Part shown: in pieces, positions 9,152-21,179 of the stretch
How positions within the stretch are numbered: the first letter of the stretch is position 1
Layout of the letters: every line of letters begins with the position of its first letter
Assembly (NCBI GenBank): GCA_011773985.1
Contig: WVWN01000057.1
Location: 1-55,381, forward strand
From: Candidatus Zixiibacteriota bacterium
Lineage (GTDB): Bacteria; RBG-13-66-14; B26-G2; WVWN01
Direction: 5' to 3'
Length of the DNA stretch: 55,381 nucleotides
Notes under the pieces: generated by a model
The model's database searches: none
The model's input: only the letters and a program-made list of their open reading frames with translations
What the model was told of the DNA's origin: nothing
Made by a program: the position numbers and the translations under genes

Positions 9152-10012
9152 ATGAAAGGGTTAGTGTTTTTGGGCGTAGCGCTGCTGTGCGCGGGCGCTG
9201 CATACGCCGAAACGGTGGATCGCGCTCCCAACGCCACCGATAATACTATCGGCGACCCTGCGGGCTACAATCCGGCGTTCGGTCAGTTGATCAGGTCCTT
9301 CTCGATGCCGCAGAATGCCCAGGGCTACTTCGCGGGCGTTGCGACCTCGAACGACGGTTATTGCTGGTCCAGCAACTGGAGCGGGAGCTTCTTCCGGTAT
9401 TTCTACGTCTATAGAACCACCGGCTCGTTCGTACGGAGTGTCGCTGTCAGTACGACTTCCAGCGGTTTCCGCGACGGCGAGGGCGTAAACCATCTGGGTT
9501 CCGGTTACTTCGTAACGGCCCAGGTTTCCACCTCGTACCGTTATCGGTATTCGAGCGGCGGGAATCCCAGCGGTTCGGGGACGGCGTTCATTTCCGGTAT
9601 CCGCGGCCGCGGCATCGGCTATGACGGGACCTATTACTACGGCACGACCGGGACCTTCGGTACGCCCATAGCCGTGTTCACCACCACGGGTTCGCAAATC
9701 AAGATCTTCCCCGGCACCGTTCACACGCAGGGCCTTTACGGCCACGCCGCCGGCCCGACTTACCTCTATTGCGTCTGCCATACCGGTAACGTGATACGCG
9801 AGGTGGATAAGACCACCGGCTCGTTCCGCCGTTCGTTCTCGGTCACACGAACCGGCGGCGGCTGCTCCCGCGGCCAGGGCGCCGAATCCGCTTATCTCTA
9901 TTACGTCAACCAGGCCCGCCCGAGCGTCATGTGGATCTACGACGCCGAAGTCGGCGGCATCCCCGCCGTCGAGCCGGAGTCTTTGGGCAAAATCAAGGGC
10001 GTATTCAGATAA
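9152..10012 (+). CDS. secreted beta-propeller-like protein with GKIKG tail
   Basis: A 286-residue protein with a signal peptide (residues 1-19, ending AAYA) and a strong AGGAGG ribosome site. The mature part has the repeats LIRSFSMP, TTGSFVRSV, TTGSQIKIF and TTGSFRRSF, spaced about 50 residues apart, as in the 26-30 kb array. It is rich in Ser, Gly, Thr and Tyr. The end is PAVEPESLGKIKGVFR, the shared tail. It is a single gene between rnpB and a terminator. I recognise no enzyme motif; it is probably a surface or periplasmic propeller protein. Confidence 0.82.
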   Translation: MKGLVFLGVALLCAGAAYAETVDRAPNATDNTIGDPAGYNPAFGQLIRSFSMPQNAQGYFAGVATSNDGYCWSSNWSGSFFRYFYVYRTTGSFVRSVAVSTTSSGFRDGEGVNHLGSGYFVTAQVSTSYRYRYSSGGNPSGSGTAFISGIRGRGIGYDGTYYYGTTGTFGTPIAVFTTTGSQIKIFPGTVHTQGLYGHAAGPTYLYCVCHTGNVIREVDKTTGSFRRSFSVTRTGGGCSRGQGAESAYLYYVNQARPSVMWIYDAEVGGIPAVEPESLGKIKGVFR

Positions 10013-10030
10013 CGAGGGTTTGAACCGAAC

Positions 10031-10059
10031 GAAAAGGGGCCCCCTCCGGGCCCCTTTTT
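10031..10059 (+). terminator. intrinsic terminator after the 9152 gene
   Basis: Stem AAAAGGGGCCC / GGGCCCCTTTT with a five-base loop and trailing T. Confidence 0.85.
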
Positions 10060-10085
10060 CAACGTCTTCGGCAGGAAGCTCGAGT

Positions 10086-10114
10086 AAAAAAGGCCCCTCG
10101 TCCGGGGGGCCTTT
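10086..10114 (-). terminator. intrinsic terminator of the SurA/PpiC-like gene
   Basis: On the minus strand a hairpin (AAAGGCCCC / GGGGCCTTT) is followed by a T-run. It forms a back-to-back pair with the terminator at 10031. Confidence 0.8.
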
Positions 10115-10133
10115 CGTAAGCGCGCGTTTCAAA

Positions 10134-11915
10134 TTATTTCCCGGCGTTGAGCCGCGCGGCGACGTCGCCGAAGCGTTCGGACGCGAGCTCGACGTCGTGT
10201 TTGGCGCGCAGGGAGGCGAGCCATTCCCGGCTCAGTTTATCGACTTCCTCGCTCGCGTAATATTCGGCCCAGGCTTTCTTCTGGCATTTAATTTTCGTGG
10301 CCTTTTCGGCCAGCGTCCCCTGTTTGAACGGCTGGTAGTAGATGGGGGCGAAGAAAGCCCACCGGCCGTCCGCGAGCTGGAACACCTCGCTCAGTTCGTT
10401 TAAAACGCTGAAGGGGAACGCGCGGGGCCTAAGCTCAGCGGCGAACGGGCCGTCCGGTTCGTCCGGGTTGGGTTCGCGGAAAATGTGGACGACTCCCAAC
10501 CACTCCTCCTCTTCCGGCGGCAGCCGCGGCGGCGCCTCGTACGCATACATCAATTTTTTGCCGCGGGCGAGGTTGTACGCTTCGCCGGTATTGACGAGGT
10601 CGGCGCCGGCCGCCACTTCGGCGTAGAAGCTTTCCAGTTTTCCACGGTCGGGCAAGGCGACCATATACGCCTCTACCTTTTCCGGAGTTTGAAATTCCCC
10701 CCGGTGCGCGGTGTAGTACCTCTCGCAATCTTCGTCGGTTATCGGCGGCAGCTTAGCGGTAAATTCCCGGCGCGTATAGAGCTGGGCGAGGAGTTGGCCG
10801 CGCGTACGCTCGTACTCCCGGGTGAAAGCGGGCGTTTTGTCGAGGCCCCGCCGCAGCGCCTCGTACTCCCGTAAGTTCATATCTTCCAAGCGGGCTAAGA
10901 GACGGTCCGCGACGTAAGTAAAATCCTCGGGGTCGTCGCGGCGGTGGCCGTCAATATCGATTCCGTAGGAGCTGTAAAAATCTACGATGACGCCGACGTA
11001 GTTCTGGCCGGGAACCGGGAGGCCGCCGACGTCCGAAACGACCGCGGTTTTCTTACCCCACATAGTTTCGAACTCGAAGAACGGTTGGCTATGGAGCGCC
11101 TCCCACATTTGCTCGTTGCGGTTTATAGTAACGGTGCGGCGGAGTTCGGAGGCTATCTCTTGAAACCGGCGAAGGGCCTTGATTCCGTTTACGGTTGCCG
11201 GAAGGGTTTCCATCGCTTCCTCGAAGGTGTCGGTACGGCCGTGCACGATCTTATCGACGCGGTATATTTGCCACCGGATGCCGTCGTTCGCCGGAACCGC
11301 TTCCGTGTATTCTCCCTCGGGCATCGCGAAGACCGCGCAGCTGGCTTCCATGCCGTCGTACGTAAGCGGTATTTCGTACTCTCCGCCGCGTTCCTTGTGG
11401 CCTTCGAGGATAGTATATTCGAGGACGACCTCTTCCCACGGCCGCCCGGCGTCGAGTTCGCGGCGCGCCGCCTCCGCGCTCTCGCGGTTTTTCGCCTCGA
11501 TTAGAGAATACTTCCGCCATTTGGTGTTGATGTCGTAGAAGTCGCGCAACTCTTTTTCCGTGGCCGGGTCTTCGGCCACCAAGGCTTCCCACAGGAAGTC
11601 GCTTAGGATGCTATTTCTCATTTCGGCGCACGACTCGATTATGAAGGGGTCGGTGCCGAGGCCCGCCTCCTCGGCTTCCCACACCATTACCCTCGCCGTA
11701 ACCAACGTGTCGACGTAGCCTTCGACGTCGGCCGCCGTGACCGGGCCCCCGCCTCTGGGTTCGCTTTTGCCGACGTAGTATAATACGTCTTCGAAGGTAA
11801 CCGCCTCTTCGCCGTCTATCGTCGCCAGGACTATATCGCCGGCGTCGGCGCCTCGGGACTGTGGTAAGAGGGTAAACGAAGCTAAGATGGCCGCGGCCCT
11901 AATTGATAGTTTCAT
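10134..11915 (-). CDS. periplasmic SurA/PpiC-like peptidyl-prolyl isomerase/chaperone
   Basis: A 593-residue exported protein (signal peptide about 1-22). An N-terminal SurA-like helical region holds the IDGEEAVTFEDVLYYV segment common in parvulin chaperones (VNGxxIT-type). A parvulin-like domain follows at about residues 130-230 (KWRKYSLIEAKNRESAEAARREL, RGGEYE, VFAMPEGEYTEAV, GIRWQIYRVDKI). A second, more degenerate one spans about 390-520. Such proteins escort outer membrane proteins through the periplasm. It is longer than SurA (about 430). Divergent from selB; no operon partner. The isomerase activity is not assured because the active-site pattern is weak. Confidence 0.8.
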   Translation of the reverse strand: MKLSIRAAAILASFTLLPQSRGADAGDIVLATIDGEEAVTFEDVLYYVGKSEPRGGGPVTAADVEGYVDTLVTARVMVWEAEEAGLGTDPFIIESCAEMRNSILSDFLWEALVAEDPATEKELRDFYDINTKWRKYSLIEAKNRESAEAARRELDAGRPWEEVVLEYTILEGHKERGGEYEIPLTYDGMEASCAVFAMPEGEYTEAVPANDGIRWQIYRVDKIVHGRTDTFEEAMETLPATVNGIKALRRFQEIASELRRTVTINRNEQMWEALHSQPFFEFETMWGKKTAVVSDVGGLPVPGQNYVGVIVDFYSSYGIDIDGHRRDDPEDFTYVADRLLARLEDMNLREYEALRRGLDKTPAFTREYERTRGQLLAQLYTRREFTAKLPPITDEDCERYYTAHRGEFQTPEKVEAYMVALPDRGKLESFYAEVAAGADLVNTGEAYNLARGKKLMYAYEAPPRLPPEEEEWLGVVHIFREPNPDEPDGPFAAELRPRAFPFSVLNELSEVFQLADGRWAFFAPIYYQPFKQGTLAEKATKIKCQKKAWAEYYASEEVDKLSREWLASLRAKHDVELASERFGDVAARLNAGK

Positions 11916-12009
11916 AGCAAACCTTCCGTCCTTATCGGTTTATGAATTTGATTAACATATATTGGGGCGGCCGTCAACCGCCAAACGCGCGCCCGGCGCC
12001 GAGTCGTAG

Positions 12010-12038
12010 TTGACTTAGGATGCGTAGTGCGCTAAAAT
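12010..12038 (+). promoter_or_regulatory. promoter overlapping the apparent selB start
   Basis: TTGACT (12010-12015), exactly 17 bases, TAAAAT (12033-12038). Transcription would begin near 12045, downstream of the ATG at 12020, which decides the start in favour of the GTG at 12047. Confidence 0.6.
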
Positions 12039-12046
12039 CTTTCGCT

Positions 12047-13987
<1,941 letters not shown>

Positions 13988-14004
13988 AGGAGGTCTCCCA
14001 CTTA

Positions 14005-15237
14005 ATGCCCAGCGCGAAGGAGCTGATCTCTTACGAGGAGCGGTGGGGAGCGCGTAATTACAAGCCGCTCGACGTCGTCTTGACGCGCGGAGAGGGCGTT
14101 TGGGTTTACGACGTCGACGGCAAGAAGTACCTCGACTTCCTGGCGGCCTACTCGGCCCTTAACCAGGGACACTGCCACCCGCGTCTCGTAGGCGTTATGC
14201 GCGAACAAGCTGCCCGCCTTGCGCTTACCTCGCGCGCCTTTCGGAACGACCAGTTGCCTTTGCTCGAAAAGGAACTGTGCGAACTCGTCGGCTTCGAAAA
14301 GATGTTGCCGATGAACTCGGGTGCGGAGGCCGTCGAGACGGCGATAAAGATGGTGCGTAAGTGGGGCTATAAGGTGAAGGGCGTTCCCGAGGGCCTCGCC
14401 GAAATCGTCGTTTGCGAGGGCAACTTCCACGGCCGGACGACGACCATCGTCGGTTTCTCGTCGGAGTACCAATATCGCGACGGCTTCGGGCCCTTCGCGC
14501 CCGGCTTCAAGTTGATACCGTACGGCGACGCCGCGGCCTTGGAGGCCGCGATAACGCCCCATACCGTAGCCTTCCTCGTCGAGCCCCTTCAGGGGGAAGG
14601 GGGCGTCGTCGTTCCGCGCCGAGGGTATTTAGGCGCGGCGCGAGATATTTGCGCCGGACGGAACGTCCTTCTGGCCGCGGACGAAATTCAGAGCGGCCTC
14701 GGCCGCACCGGCAAGATGCTCTGCTACGAGCACGAGGGCGTCAAGCCGGACGTATTAACGCTGGGGAAAGCGCTTTCGGGGGGGATGTACCCGGTCTCGG
14801 CGGCGCTCAGCTCGACGGAGGTAATGGACGTTTTCAAACCCCAGGACCACGGCTCCACGTTCGGCGGCAACCCGCTCGGTTGCGCCGTCGCGCGGGAGGC
14901 TTTGAAGGTCATCGTAGAGGAAGATTTATGCGGCCGGGCGGCGGAGCTCGGCGCCTACCTCCTCGACGAGCTCGATAAAATAAAGGGCCCGCACGTGGAG
15001 CTGGTGCGGGGGAAGGGGTTGTGGGCCGGCATCGTCCTCAAGGAAGAAGCGGGCGGCGCCCGACGTTTCTGCGAGGCGCTCATGCGGCTCGGCGTTTTGG
15101 TAAAGGAGACCCACGAAAACGTGATCAGGCTCGCGCCGCCGCTCGTAATAACCAAAGACGAAATCGATTGGGCGCTCGAGCGCTTAGCCGTGGTGCTCTC
15201 GGCTGAGGTGCCCGAGAAAGTGAGGCCAAGGGCGTAA
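14005..15237 (+). CDS. rocD: ornithine aminotransferase (class III, PLP)
   Basis: Transfers the delta-amino group of ornithine to 2-oxoglutarate, giving glutamate semialdehyde. The 410-residue length and the N-terminal [31 protein letters not shown] and [14 protein letters not shown] segments match ornithine aminotransferase rather than acetylornithine aminotransferase. PLP residues: Asp226-Glu227 (ADEIQSG) and Lys255 (LGKALSGG). AGGAGG precedes the start, 17 bases after selB. Glutamate dehydrogenase follows, which fits a short route from ornithine/proline to glutamate and 2-oxoglutarate. Confidence 0.93.
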   Translation: MPSAKELISYEERWGARNYKPLDVVLTRGEGVWVYDVDGKKYLDFLAAYSALNQGHCHPRLVGVMREQAARLALTSRAFRNDQLPLLEKELCELVGFEKMLPMNSGAEAVETAIKMVRKWGYKVKGVPEGLAEIVVCEGNFHGRTTTIVGFSSEYQYRDGFGPFAPGFKLIPYGDAAALEAAITPHTVAFLVEPLQGEGGVVVPRRGYLGAARDICAGRNVLLAADEIQSGLGRTGKMLCYEHEGVKPDVLTLGKALSGGMYPVSAALSSTEVMDVFKPQDHGSTFGGNPLGCAVAREALKVIVEEDLCGRAAELGAYLLDELDKIKGPHVELVRGKGLWAGIVLKEEAGGARRFCEALMRLGVLVKETHENVIRLAPPLVITKDEIDWALERLAVVLSAEVPEKVRPRA

Positions 15238-15438
15238 GCGCAACGAAATATGCTTTAGACGTTATCGAGACAAGGGCGGCCGAGCTGTTTGGTATGATGG
15301 AAAGACGCTCCGCACGAAAGTTAAAAATATCCGCGCGCGGGAGGAGTCGTAGTTTCGGTTCGGTTAACGTTCTCCGGCTCCGAGCGAAGGTCGACGTAGA
15401 TATTTTGAGTTACGCTCGCGCGTTGGCGCGACGAGGGT

Positions 15439-15444
15439 TATAAT
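15439..15444 (+). promoter_or_regulatory. -10 box before glutamate dehydrogenase
   Basis: A perfect TATAAT is present, but there is no convincing -35 at 16-18 bases upstream (the region is CG repeats able to form a small hairpin). The rest of the 250-base gap after rocD shows nothing else I can name. Confidence 0.4.
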
Positions 15445-15487
15445 TCAGAGAAGTGAAAACGTAACGTTCGTAACGGAGGTGCAGTGG

Positions 15488-16753
<1,266 letters not shown>

Positions 16754-16770
16754 AGGGCCCGCGAAGGTCC

Positions 16771-16800
16771 AGGCCGGGGCGGCGACCCGGCCTTTTTTTT
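16771..16800 (+). terminator. intrinsic terminator after gdhA
   Basis: Stem AGGCCGGG / CCCGGCCT followed by eight T. Confidence 0.9.
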
Positions 16801-16894
16801 CGGCGCACGTTTTAACGGCCAGTTCGCGCTTTGGCTTGAATTGACGGGAGGGGGGCCGAATTAATACCTTGCCTTTCTGTTTAAGTTTTCGACG

Positions 16895-16922
16895 TTGACA
16901 CCGCCTCCCGAATTATGATAAT
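16895..16922 (+). promoter_or_regulatory. promoter of the envelope operon
   Basis: TTGACA (16895-16900), 16 bases, GATAAT (16917-16922) within TATGATAAT. The leader of about 40 bases contains a small hairpin (CCGCATAAAGCGG) and no clear ribosome site. Confidence 0.75.
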
Positions 16923-16967
16923 TTTTACGGTAAATCGCCGCATAAAGCGGCTTTTGATTTATAAAAA

Positions 16968-18290
16968 ATGAACGTACGGAGTTACGCGGTTGTACGTTTA
17001 TCGGCGGCGGTGGCGGCCGCGCTCGCGGCGTTATCGTGCGGCGCGCCTACCGGCGACCCGGTGGGCTTCGAAGGCCCCGAGAGGCCGGTCAAGAAGGTCG
17101 TACTATATCCCGCCGACGTGGGGTGGCGAGATACGTGCTACGACGTCTTCGTGCCGACGGGGCGCCACTACCGCCTCGCCGTGGGGAGTTACGGCGCCTC
17201 GGGCAACCGCTTCCGCAGCCGTGCCTTGATCCGTTACGACGTGAGCGAAATCCCCAAAGAGATTCGTATTTCCACGATTACTTCCGTGTTGTTGAGGTTA
17301 CCGTATCTCCGGGTCTCGGGTAGTTTCAACGACGACATCTACGCCCAGCGCGACGTTACGATTGAAGCCCGCGCGCTCCGGCGCTTCTTCGACGAGGACG
17401 TGGCGACGTGGTGGCGGGCAAGCCTCAAGGAGGATTGGGGGACCGAGGGGGGCGACTTCGGCCCGACGGAAGCGAACGCCGTCATCGGCAAGCCTTCATA
17501 TCAGCGGGAAGATATAAATTTGGACATTACGAAGCTCGCCCTCGAGTGGCTGGGCAACCCTTACCGGAATTACGGCGTGCTTTTGAAAGCGGCCGACGAG
17601 GACGCGGCCCCCGGAATAAAGGAGTTTTATTCGTCCAACGACTTCAAAAGTAAAGCTTTCGCCCCCCGGTTGGACATAACGTACATAGACGACGAGGGCG
17701 AAAAGGCGTACCGCGTCGTTTTGCCTGAGAAGGATTGTTTCATAACCGATTACGACGGCAGGTTCGGCGGCGGCGACGTCCACGGTTACGACGAGTTCCT
17801 CGACGTCGGGTCCTTTAACGGTTACGGCCGGCGTATGCTCGTATATTTCAACCTCTCTCCGGGCGCGACGGGCATTCCGTCGTCGGCGTCGATTGCCTGC
17901 GCGCGCCTCCGCTTGTACTACGTGCCCGCGAGCCGGGACGAAAGGGTTTACGTCGTCGTTTACCGCCTCTTAGCTGCCTTCGACGAGAATATGAAGCAGG
18001 ACGTGCTCGAGCTCCAGAAATACCACGACAACGTCGTCTACGTAGACGTGGACTTTAAAATGGTGGCGCCGGGGTACGTCGACATCTACGTAAACAAGCT
18101 CGTTCAGGAATGGGTCTCCGGGACGCATCGCAATTACGGCCTAATGATGAAGGCCGCTAACGAGAACTTGGCGCAAACCTTCCCTCGTTTCGGGGCCAAG
18201 GATAACGCGAAATCCGGCCGCCGGCCATATCTCGAGATCGAATATACCTTACCGGGAGAGCCGCCGTTCACGCCTACGGGCCCTTCGTAA
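16968..18290 (+). CDS. lipoprotein with two DNRLRE domains
   Basis: A 440-residue protein with a type II signal peptide; the lipobox is LAALSC with Cys24. Two copies of a DNRLRE-type (CBM-like beta-sandwich) unit are visible. The first is RSRALIRYDVSEIP followed by VLLRLPYL, WWRAS and the VLLKAADE strand. The second is RRMLVYFNLSP, ARLRLYYV, WVSGTHRNYGLMMKAANE and a final strand. Such domains occur in large cell-surface proteins; here they stand alone on a lipoprotein. It heads a run that continues with a PorV-like barrel, skp and lpx genes, so it may work in the outer membrane. Confidence 0.82.
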   Translation: MNVRSYAVVRLSAAVAAALAALSCGAPTGDPVGFEGPERPVKKVVLYPADVGWRDTCYDVFVPTGRHYRLAVGSYGASGNRFRSRALIRYDVSEIPKEIRISTITSVLLRLPYLRVSGSFNDDIYAQRDVTIEARALRRFFDEDVATWWRASLKEDWGTEGGDFGPTEANAVIGKPSYQREDINLDITKLALEWLGNPYRNYGVLLKAADEDAAPGIKEFYSSNDFKSKAFAPRLDITYIDDEGEKAYRVVLPEKDCFITDYDGRFGGGDVHGYDEFLDVGSFNGYGRRMLVYFNLSPGATGIPSSASIACARLRLYYVPASRDERVYVVVYRLLAAFDENMKQDVLELQKYHDNVVYVDVDFKMVAPGYVDIYVNKLVQEWVSGTHRNYGLMMKAANENLAQTFPRFGAKDNAKSGRRPYLEIEYTLPGEPPFTPTGPS

Positions 18291-18298
18291 TAGTTAAT

Positions 18299-19513
18299 GT
18301 GAAACCTTTTAGAACATACGTTATTTTATTGATATTTATAACATTTACGCTCAGCGTTACGGCGGCTAAGGCCAATACGATATTGGCGGCCGGGACGCCG
18401 GGCGAGCCGGGTACGGACGTCGACGCGCGCGCGCTCGCGATGGGCGGCGCGGCGCTGGCCCTGTTCGACGGGAGCAACGTCAACGCGTTGAACCCCGCCG
18501 TCCCGGCTTCCTACGACAGGGCCGTCTTCGCGGTTACGTTGATACGGGGTTATAACTCGTACGAGACGGCGCAGGGGAGGAGCGTCGAGATCACGTACGA
18601 CATTCCCCGGGCGGAACTGGCGATACCCGTATCCCGGTCGGCCGCCATTTCGTTCGCGTTTCGCCAGGAGCTCAATCGGAATTACGAATATACCAGGCCG
18701 ATCGAAGACGAGGGGGGTAGTATAATAGGCACAAACCGCGTTCGGGGTGTCGGGTCGGTGTACTCGTTGTCCGCGGGGGTGGCGAGTCGCATCGACGATA
18801 GGTGGTTCGGCGGCGTCGGGGTAGGCTACGATTTCGGCGCGCCCAAGGAGATAAGTTCGAGAGAGTACAAAGTCAAAGGTTATTCCTGGGGGGAGGAGAT
18901 TTCCGAAATTGCGTTTAAGGGGATAAAGGCGGGGATAGGTGCCGGGTATTTAGCGTCCGATAAGCTCTCGTTCGGCGCCGCGGCCCACGTCTACGGCAAC
19001 CACCGCGTACGCGTGACCATGTCCAACGGATACGCGACGATTTACGAGAAGGACCGCCGCTTCGCGATGCCGTACTCGTTTGGGGTAGGGGCCGCGTACG
19101 TCCCCGGGCCTCGCGGCCGGTTCGCCGCGGACGCGCGCTACACGCGTTGGTCCCGCTTCGCCGTCGACGGCGAGGGTCTCGGCTATCGCGACACGTTCGA
19201 GTTTCACGCCGGCGCGGAAGGCCGGCTGACAACGGCGCGCAAATCTTTTTTCCTTTTGCGGATGCCCTACCGCGCGGGCGTATCGTACGTGCCCTGGTAC
19301 GCGACGGAGCGAGGCCGTTTCGCCAAGGTGGGCGTGTCGCTGGGCGCGGGATACCTTTTTATGAACAACGAGGATAGCCGCCTCGACGTTACGTTGGTAT
19401 ACGGCCGTCGGGGCGATTTGGCGACCCGGGGTTTGGAAGAGGAGATGTTCGATTTCTACCTGTCGATAGTGGGCCTCGAGACCTGGCTCGGAAAACGCGA
19501 GAGAGAAGATTAA
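18299..19513 (+). CDS. outer membrane beta-barrel of the PorV/UPF0164 (FadL-like) type
   Basis: A 404-residue protein with a signal peptide (about 1-25). The N-terminal phrase DARALAMGGAALALFDGSNVNALNPA (about 43-68) is the hallmark of the UPF0164/PorV family found across FCB bacteria. The remainder alternates polar and aromatic residues as in a 14-strand barrel. PorV is the shuttle protein of the type IX secretion system in Bacteroidota, but many relatives have no known role. It starts with GTG eight bases after the DNRLRE gene, and skp follows. A link to the tailed secreted proteins is possible but unproven. Confidence 0.75.
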   Translation: MKPFRTYVILLIFITFTLSVTAAKANTILAAGTPGEPGTDVDARALAMGGAALALFDGSNVNALNPAVPASYDRAVFAVTLIRGYNSYETAQGRSVEITYDIPRAELAIPVSRSAAISFAFRQELNRNYEYTRPIEDEGGSIIGTNRVRGVGSVYSLSAGVASRIDDRWFGGVGVGYDFGAPKEISSREYKVKGYSWGEEISEIAFKGIKAGIGAGYLASDKLSFGAAAHVYGNHRVRVTMSNGYATIYEKDRRFAMPYSFGVGAAYVPGPRGRFAADARYTRWSRFAVDGEGLGYRDTFEFHAGAEGRLTTARKSFFLLRMPYRAGVSYVPWYATERGRFAKVGVSLGAGYLFMNNEDSRLDVTLVYGRRGDLATRGLEEEMFDFYLSIVGLETWLGKRERED

Positions 19514-19555
19514 CGCGTCGTGGCAAGGTTTATTTGCCTCAGAGGAGTGAACGGA

Positions 19556-20098
19556 ATGCGTTTGCGATTATTTTTCGTCGTAACGTTGGCCGCCGCCGCG
19601 GCCTTGCCGGGCCTATTGGCGGCCGCGGAGGAAGAGAGGGCGTTCGATTACGCCTACGTCAATATGGAACGCCTTGTCGACGAATACATCCTGTTCAAGG
19701 AGGCCAAGAAAGAGGCGGAACGCAAGATTGACGAAGCGCGCGTCGAGGACCTGGAAAAGATGTCGGAGTACCAGGAGAAGTTGGTCGCGCTCGAGGAGAA
19801 GGCGGCAGGGCCCCTCACGCCCGAGGCCAAAGCCCAGACCAAGGAGGAGTATAGTGCGCTCCGCAGGGAAGCGCTGGATTTCCGCGATACCCTTTTAGCT
19901 AAATATAAGCGTATCGAGAGAGACGCGTTCGAGCCGGTCTATAAGAACGTTTACGAGAAGATCGCGTCGTACGCCAAGAAGGAGGATTACGACGTCGTTT
20001 TCGACTATTCGGCGATACTGTTATACGCCGACGAGAAGTACGACATCACGGAAGATATCGTTAACGAGTTGAACGAAGAGGCGGGCATTAGTAAATGA
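19556..20098 (+). CDS. skp: periplasmic chaperone Skp/OmpH
   Basis: A 180-residue exported protein (signal peptide about 1-24) with the OmpH pattern: an N-terminal strand YAYVNMERLVDEY, a long charged coiled coil (about 45-140) and a C-terminal strand YDVVFDYSAILLYAD. Skp trimers hold unfolded outer membrane proteins. The ATG at 19556 has GAGGAG eight bases upstream; the longer frame from 19520 lacks a site. It overlaps lpxD by four bases (ATGA). The skp-lpxD order is conserved in many Gram-negatives, where bamA usually precedes; here bamA lies 35 kb away. Confidence 0.9.
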   Translation: MRLRLFFVVTLAAAAALPGLLAAAEEERAFDYAYVNMERLVDEYILFKEAKKEAERKIDEARVEDLEKMSEYQEKLVALEEKAAGPLTPEAKAQTKEEYSALRREALDFRDTLLAKYKRIERDAFEPVYKNVYEKIASYAKKEDYDVVFDYSAILLYADEKYDITEDIVNELNEEAGISK

Positions 20099-21153
20099 CG
20101 CCCGTGCGCGGGGCGACCAATATGGCGGAGTATACGGTCGACGAGCTCGCCGCGGCGGTCGGCGGCGAGGTGGCGGGGAACGGCGGCGCCGTGATGCGGG
20201 GCGTCAACGGCATAAAAGAGGCCGGTCCGGACGAAGTGACCTTCGTGGCCAACCCCAAGTATAGGGCGGCTTTGAAGGAGACGCGGGCGGGGGCGGTAGT
20301 CGTCGCGCCCGAGGTCGAAGCCGCGGACTTAACGCTGATAAAGGTTTCGAATCCGTACGCGGCCTTCGCCAAGGTCCTCGTGATGTTCGCGCCGCCCGCG
20401 GAGGCGCCGGAGGGTATTTCGGAACTCGCCTACGTTCACGGCGACGCGAGGGTCGGCGAGAAAGTGGCGGTGGGTCCTTTCGTTACGGTACGGGAAGGCG
20501 CGGTAGTAGGCGACCGTACGTCGTTGGGCGCCGGGACGTACGTGGGCCGCGGGGCGACGTTGGGCGCCGACTGCTTGATTTACCCCAACGTGACGCTCCG
20601 GGAACGCGTTACGGTCGGCGACCGCTGTATCATCCATTCCGGGACCGTAGTCGGGTCCGACGGTTTCGGCTTCGCGACCGAAGGGAAGGTCCACCACAAG
20701 ATCCCGCAAATCGGCGTCGTCGTGATCGAGGACGACGTCGAGATAGGCGCCAACTGCGCGATCGACCGGGCGACGATGGGAGAGACGCGGATAGGCCGCG
20801 GGTCCAAGCTCGATAATTTGATTCAAATAGCCCACAACGTGAAGATCGGCGAGGGGACCTTGATCGCGGCGCAGACGGGGATAGCGGGGTCGACGGTGTT
20901 GGGGAAATACTGCGTTTTGGGCGGCCAGGTGGGCATCGTCCCGCACGTCGAAATAGGGGACGGCGCGGTCCTGGCGGCGCAGAGCGGCGTTACGAAGTCG
21001 CTCCGCGGCCGCGAGACCGTTTTCGGCCGGCCGGCCCGCCCCTTGATAGAGGTCAAGAAACGCGAAGGGCGCGTCGCCCTCCTCGAGAAGTACTTCAAAC
21101 GCGTCAAAGAGCTTGAGAAAAAGGTGGCCGAGTTGGAGAAAGAGAGGCGGTAA
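20095..21153 (+). CDS. lpxD: UDP-3-O-(3-hydroxyacyl)glucosamine N-acyltransferase
   Basis: Third step of lipid A synthesis. 352 residues in three parts: an N-terminal UDP-binding domain (to about 105), a left-handed beta-helix of hexapeptide repeats (about 110-310) with catalytic His247 in IQIAHNVKIG, and a C-terminal helical coiled coil (330-352). The start overlaps the skp stop; an internal ATG at residue 10 is an alternative. lpxC-fabZ follows 26 bases later. Confidence 0.96.
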   Translation: MTPVRGATNMAEYTVDELAAAVGGEVAGNGGAVMRGVNGIKEAGPDEVTFVANPKYRAALKETRAGAVVVAPEVEAADLTLIKVSNPYAAFAKVLVMFAPPAEAPEGISELAYVHGDARVGEKVAVGPFVTVREGAVVGDRTSLGAGTYVGRGATLGADCLIYPNVTLRERVTVGDRCIIHSGTVVGSDGFGFATEGKVHHKIPQIGVVVIEDDVEIGANCAIDRATMGETRIGRGSKLDNLIQIAHNVKIGEGTLIAAQTGIAGSTVLGKYCVLGGQVGIVPHVEIGDGAVLAAQSGVTKSLRGRETVFGRPARPLIEVKKREGRVALLEKYFKRVKELEKKVAELEKERR

Positions 21154-21179
21154 CTTGGGGATTATTCCCTGACTAGGAT

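Noticed and set aside
12020-12046. ATG at 12020 as the selB start
   Set aside because: It lies between the -35 and -10 boxes of a good promoter; kept only as an alternative.
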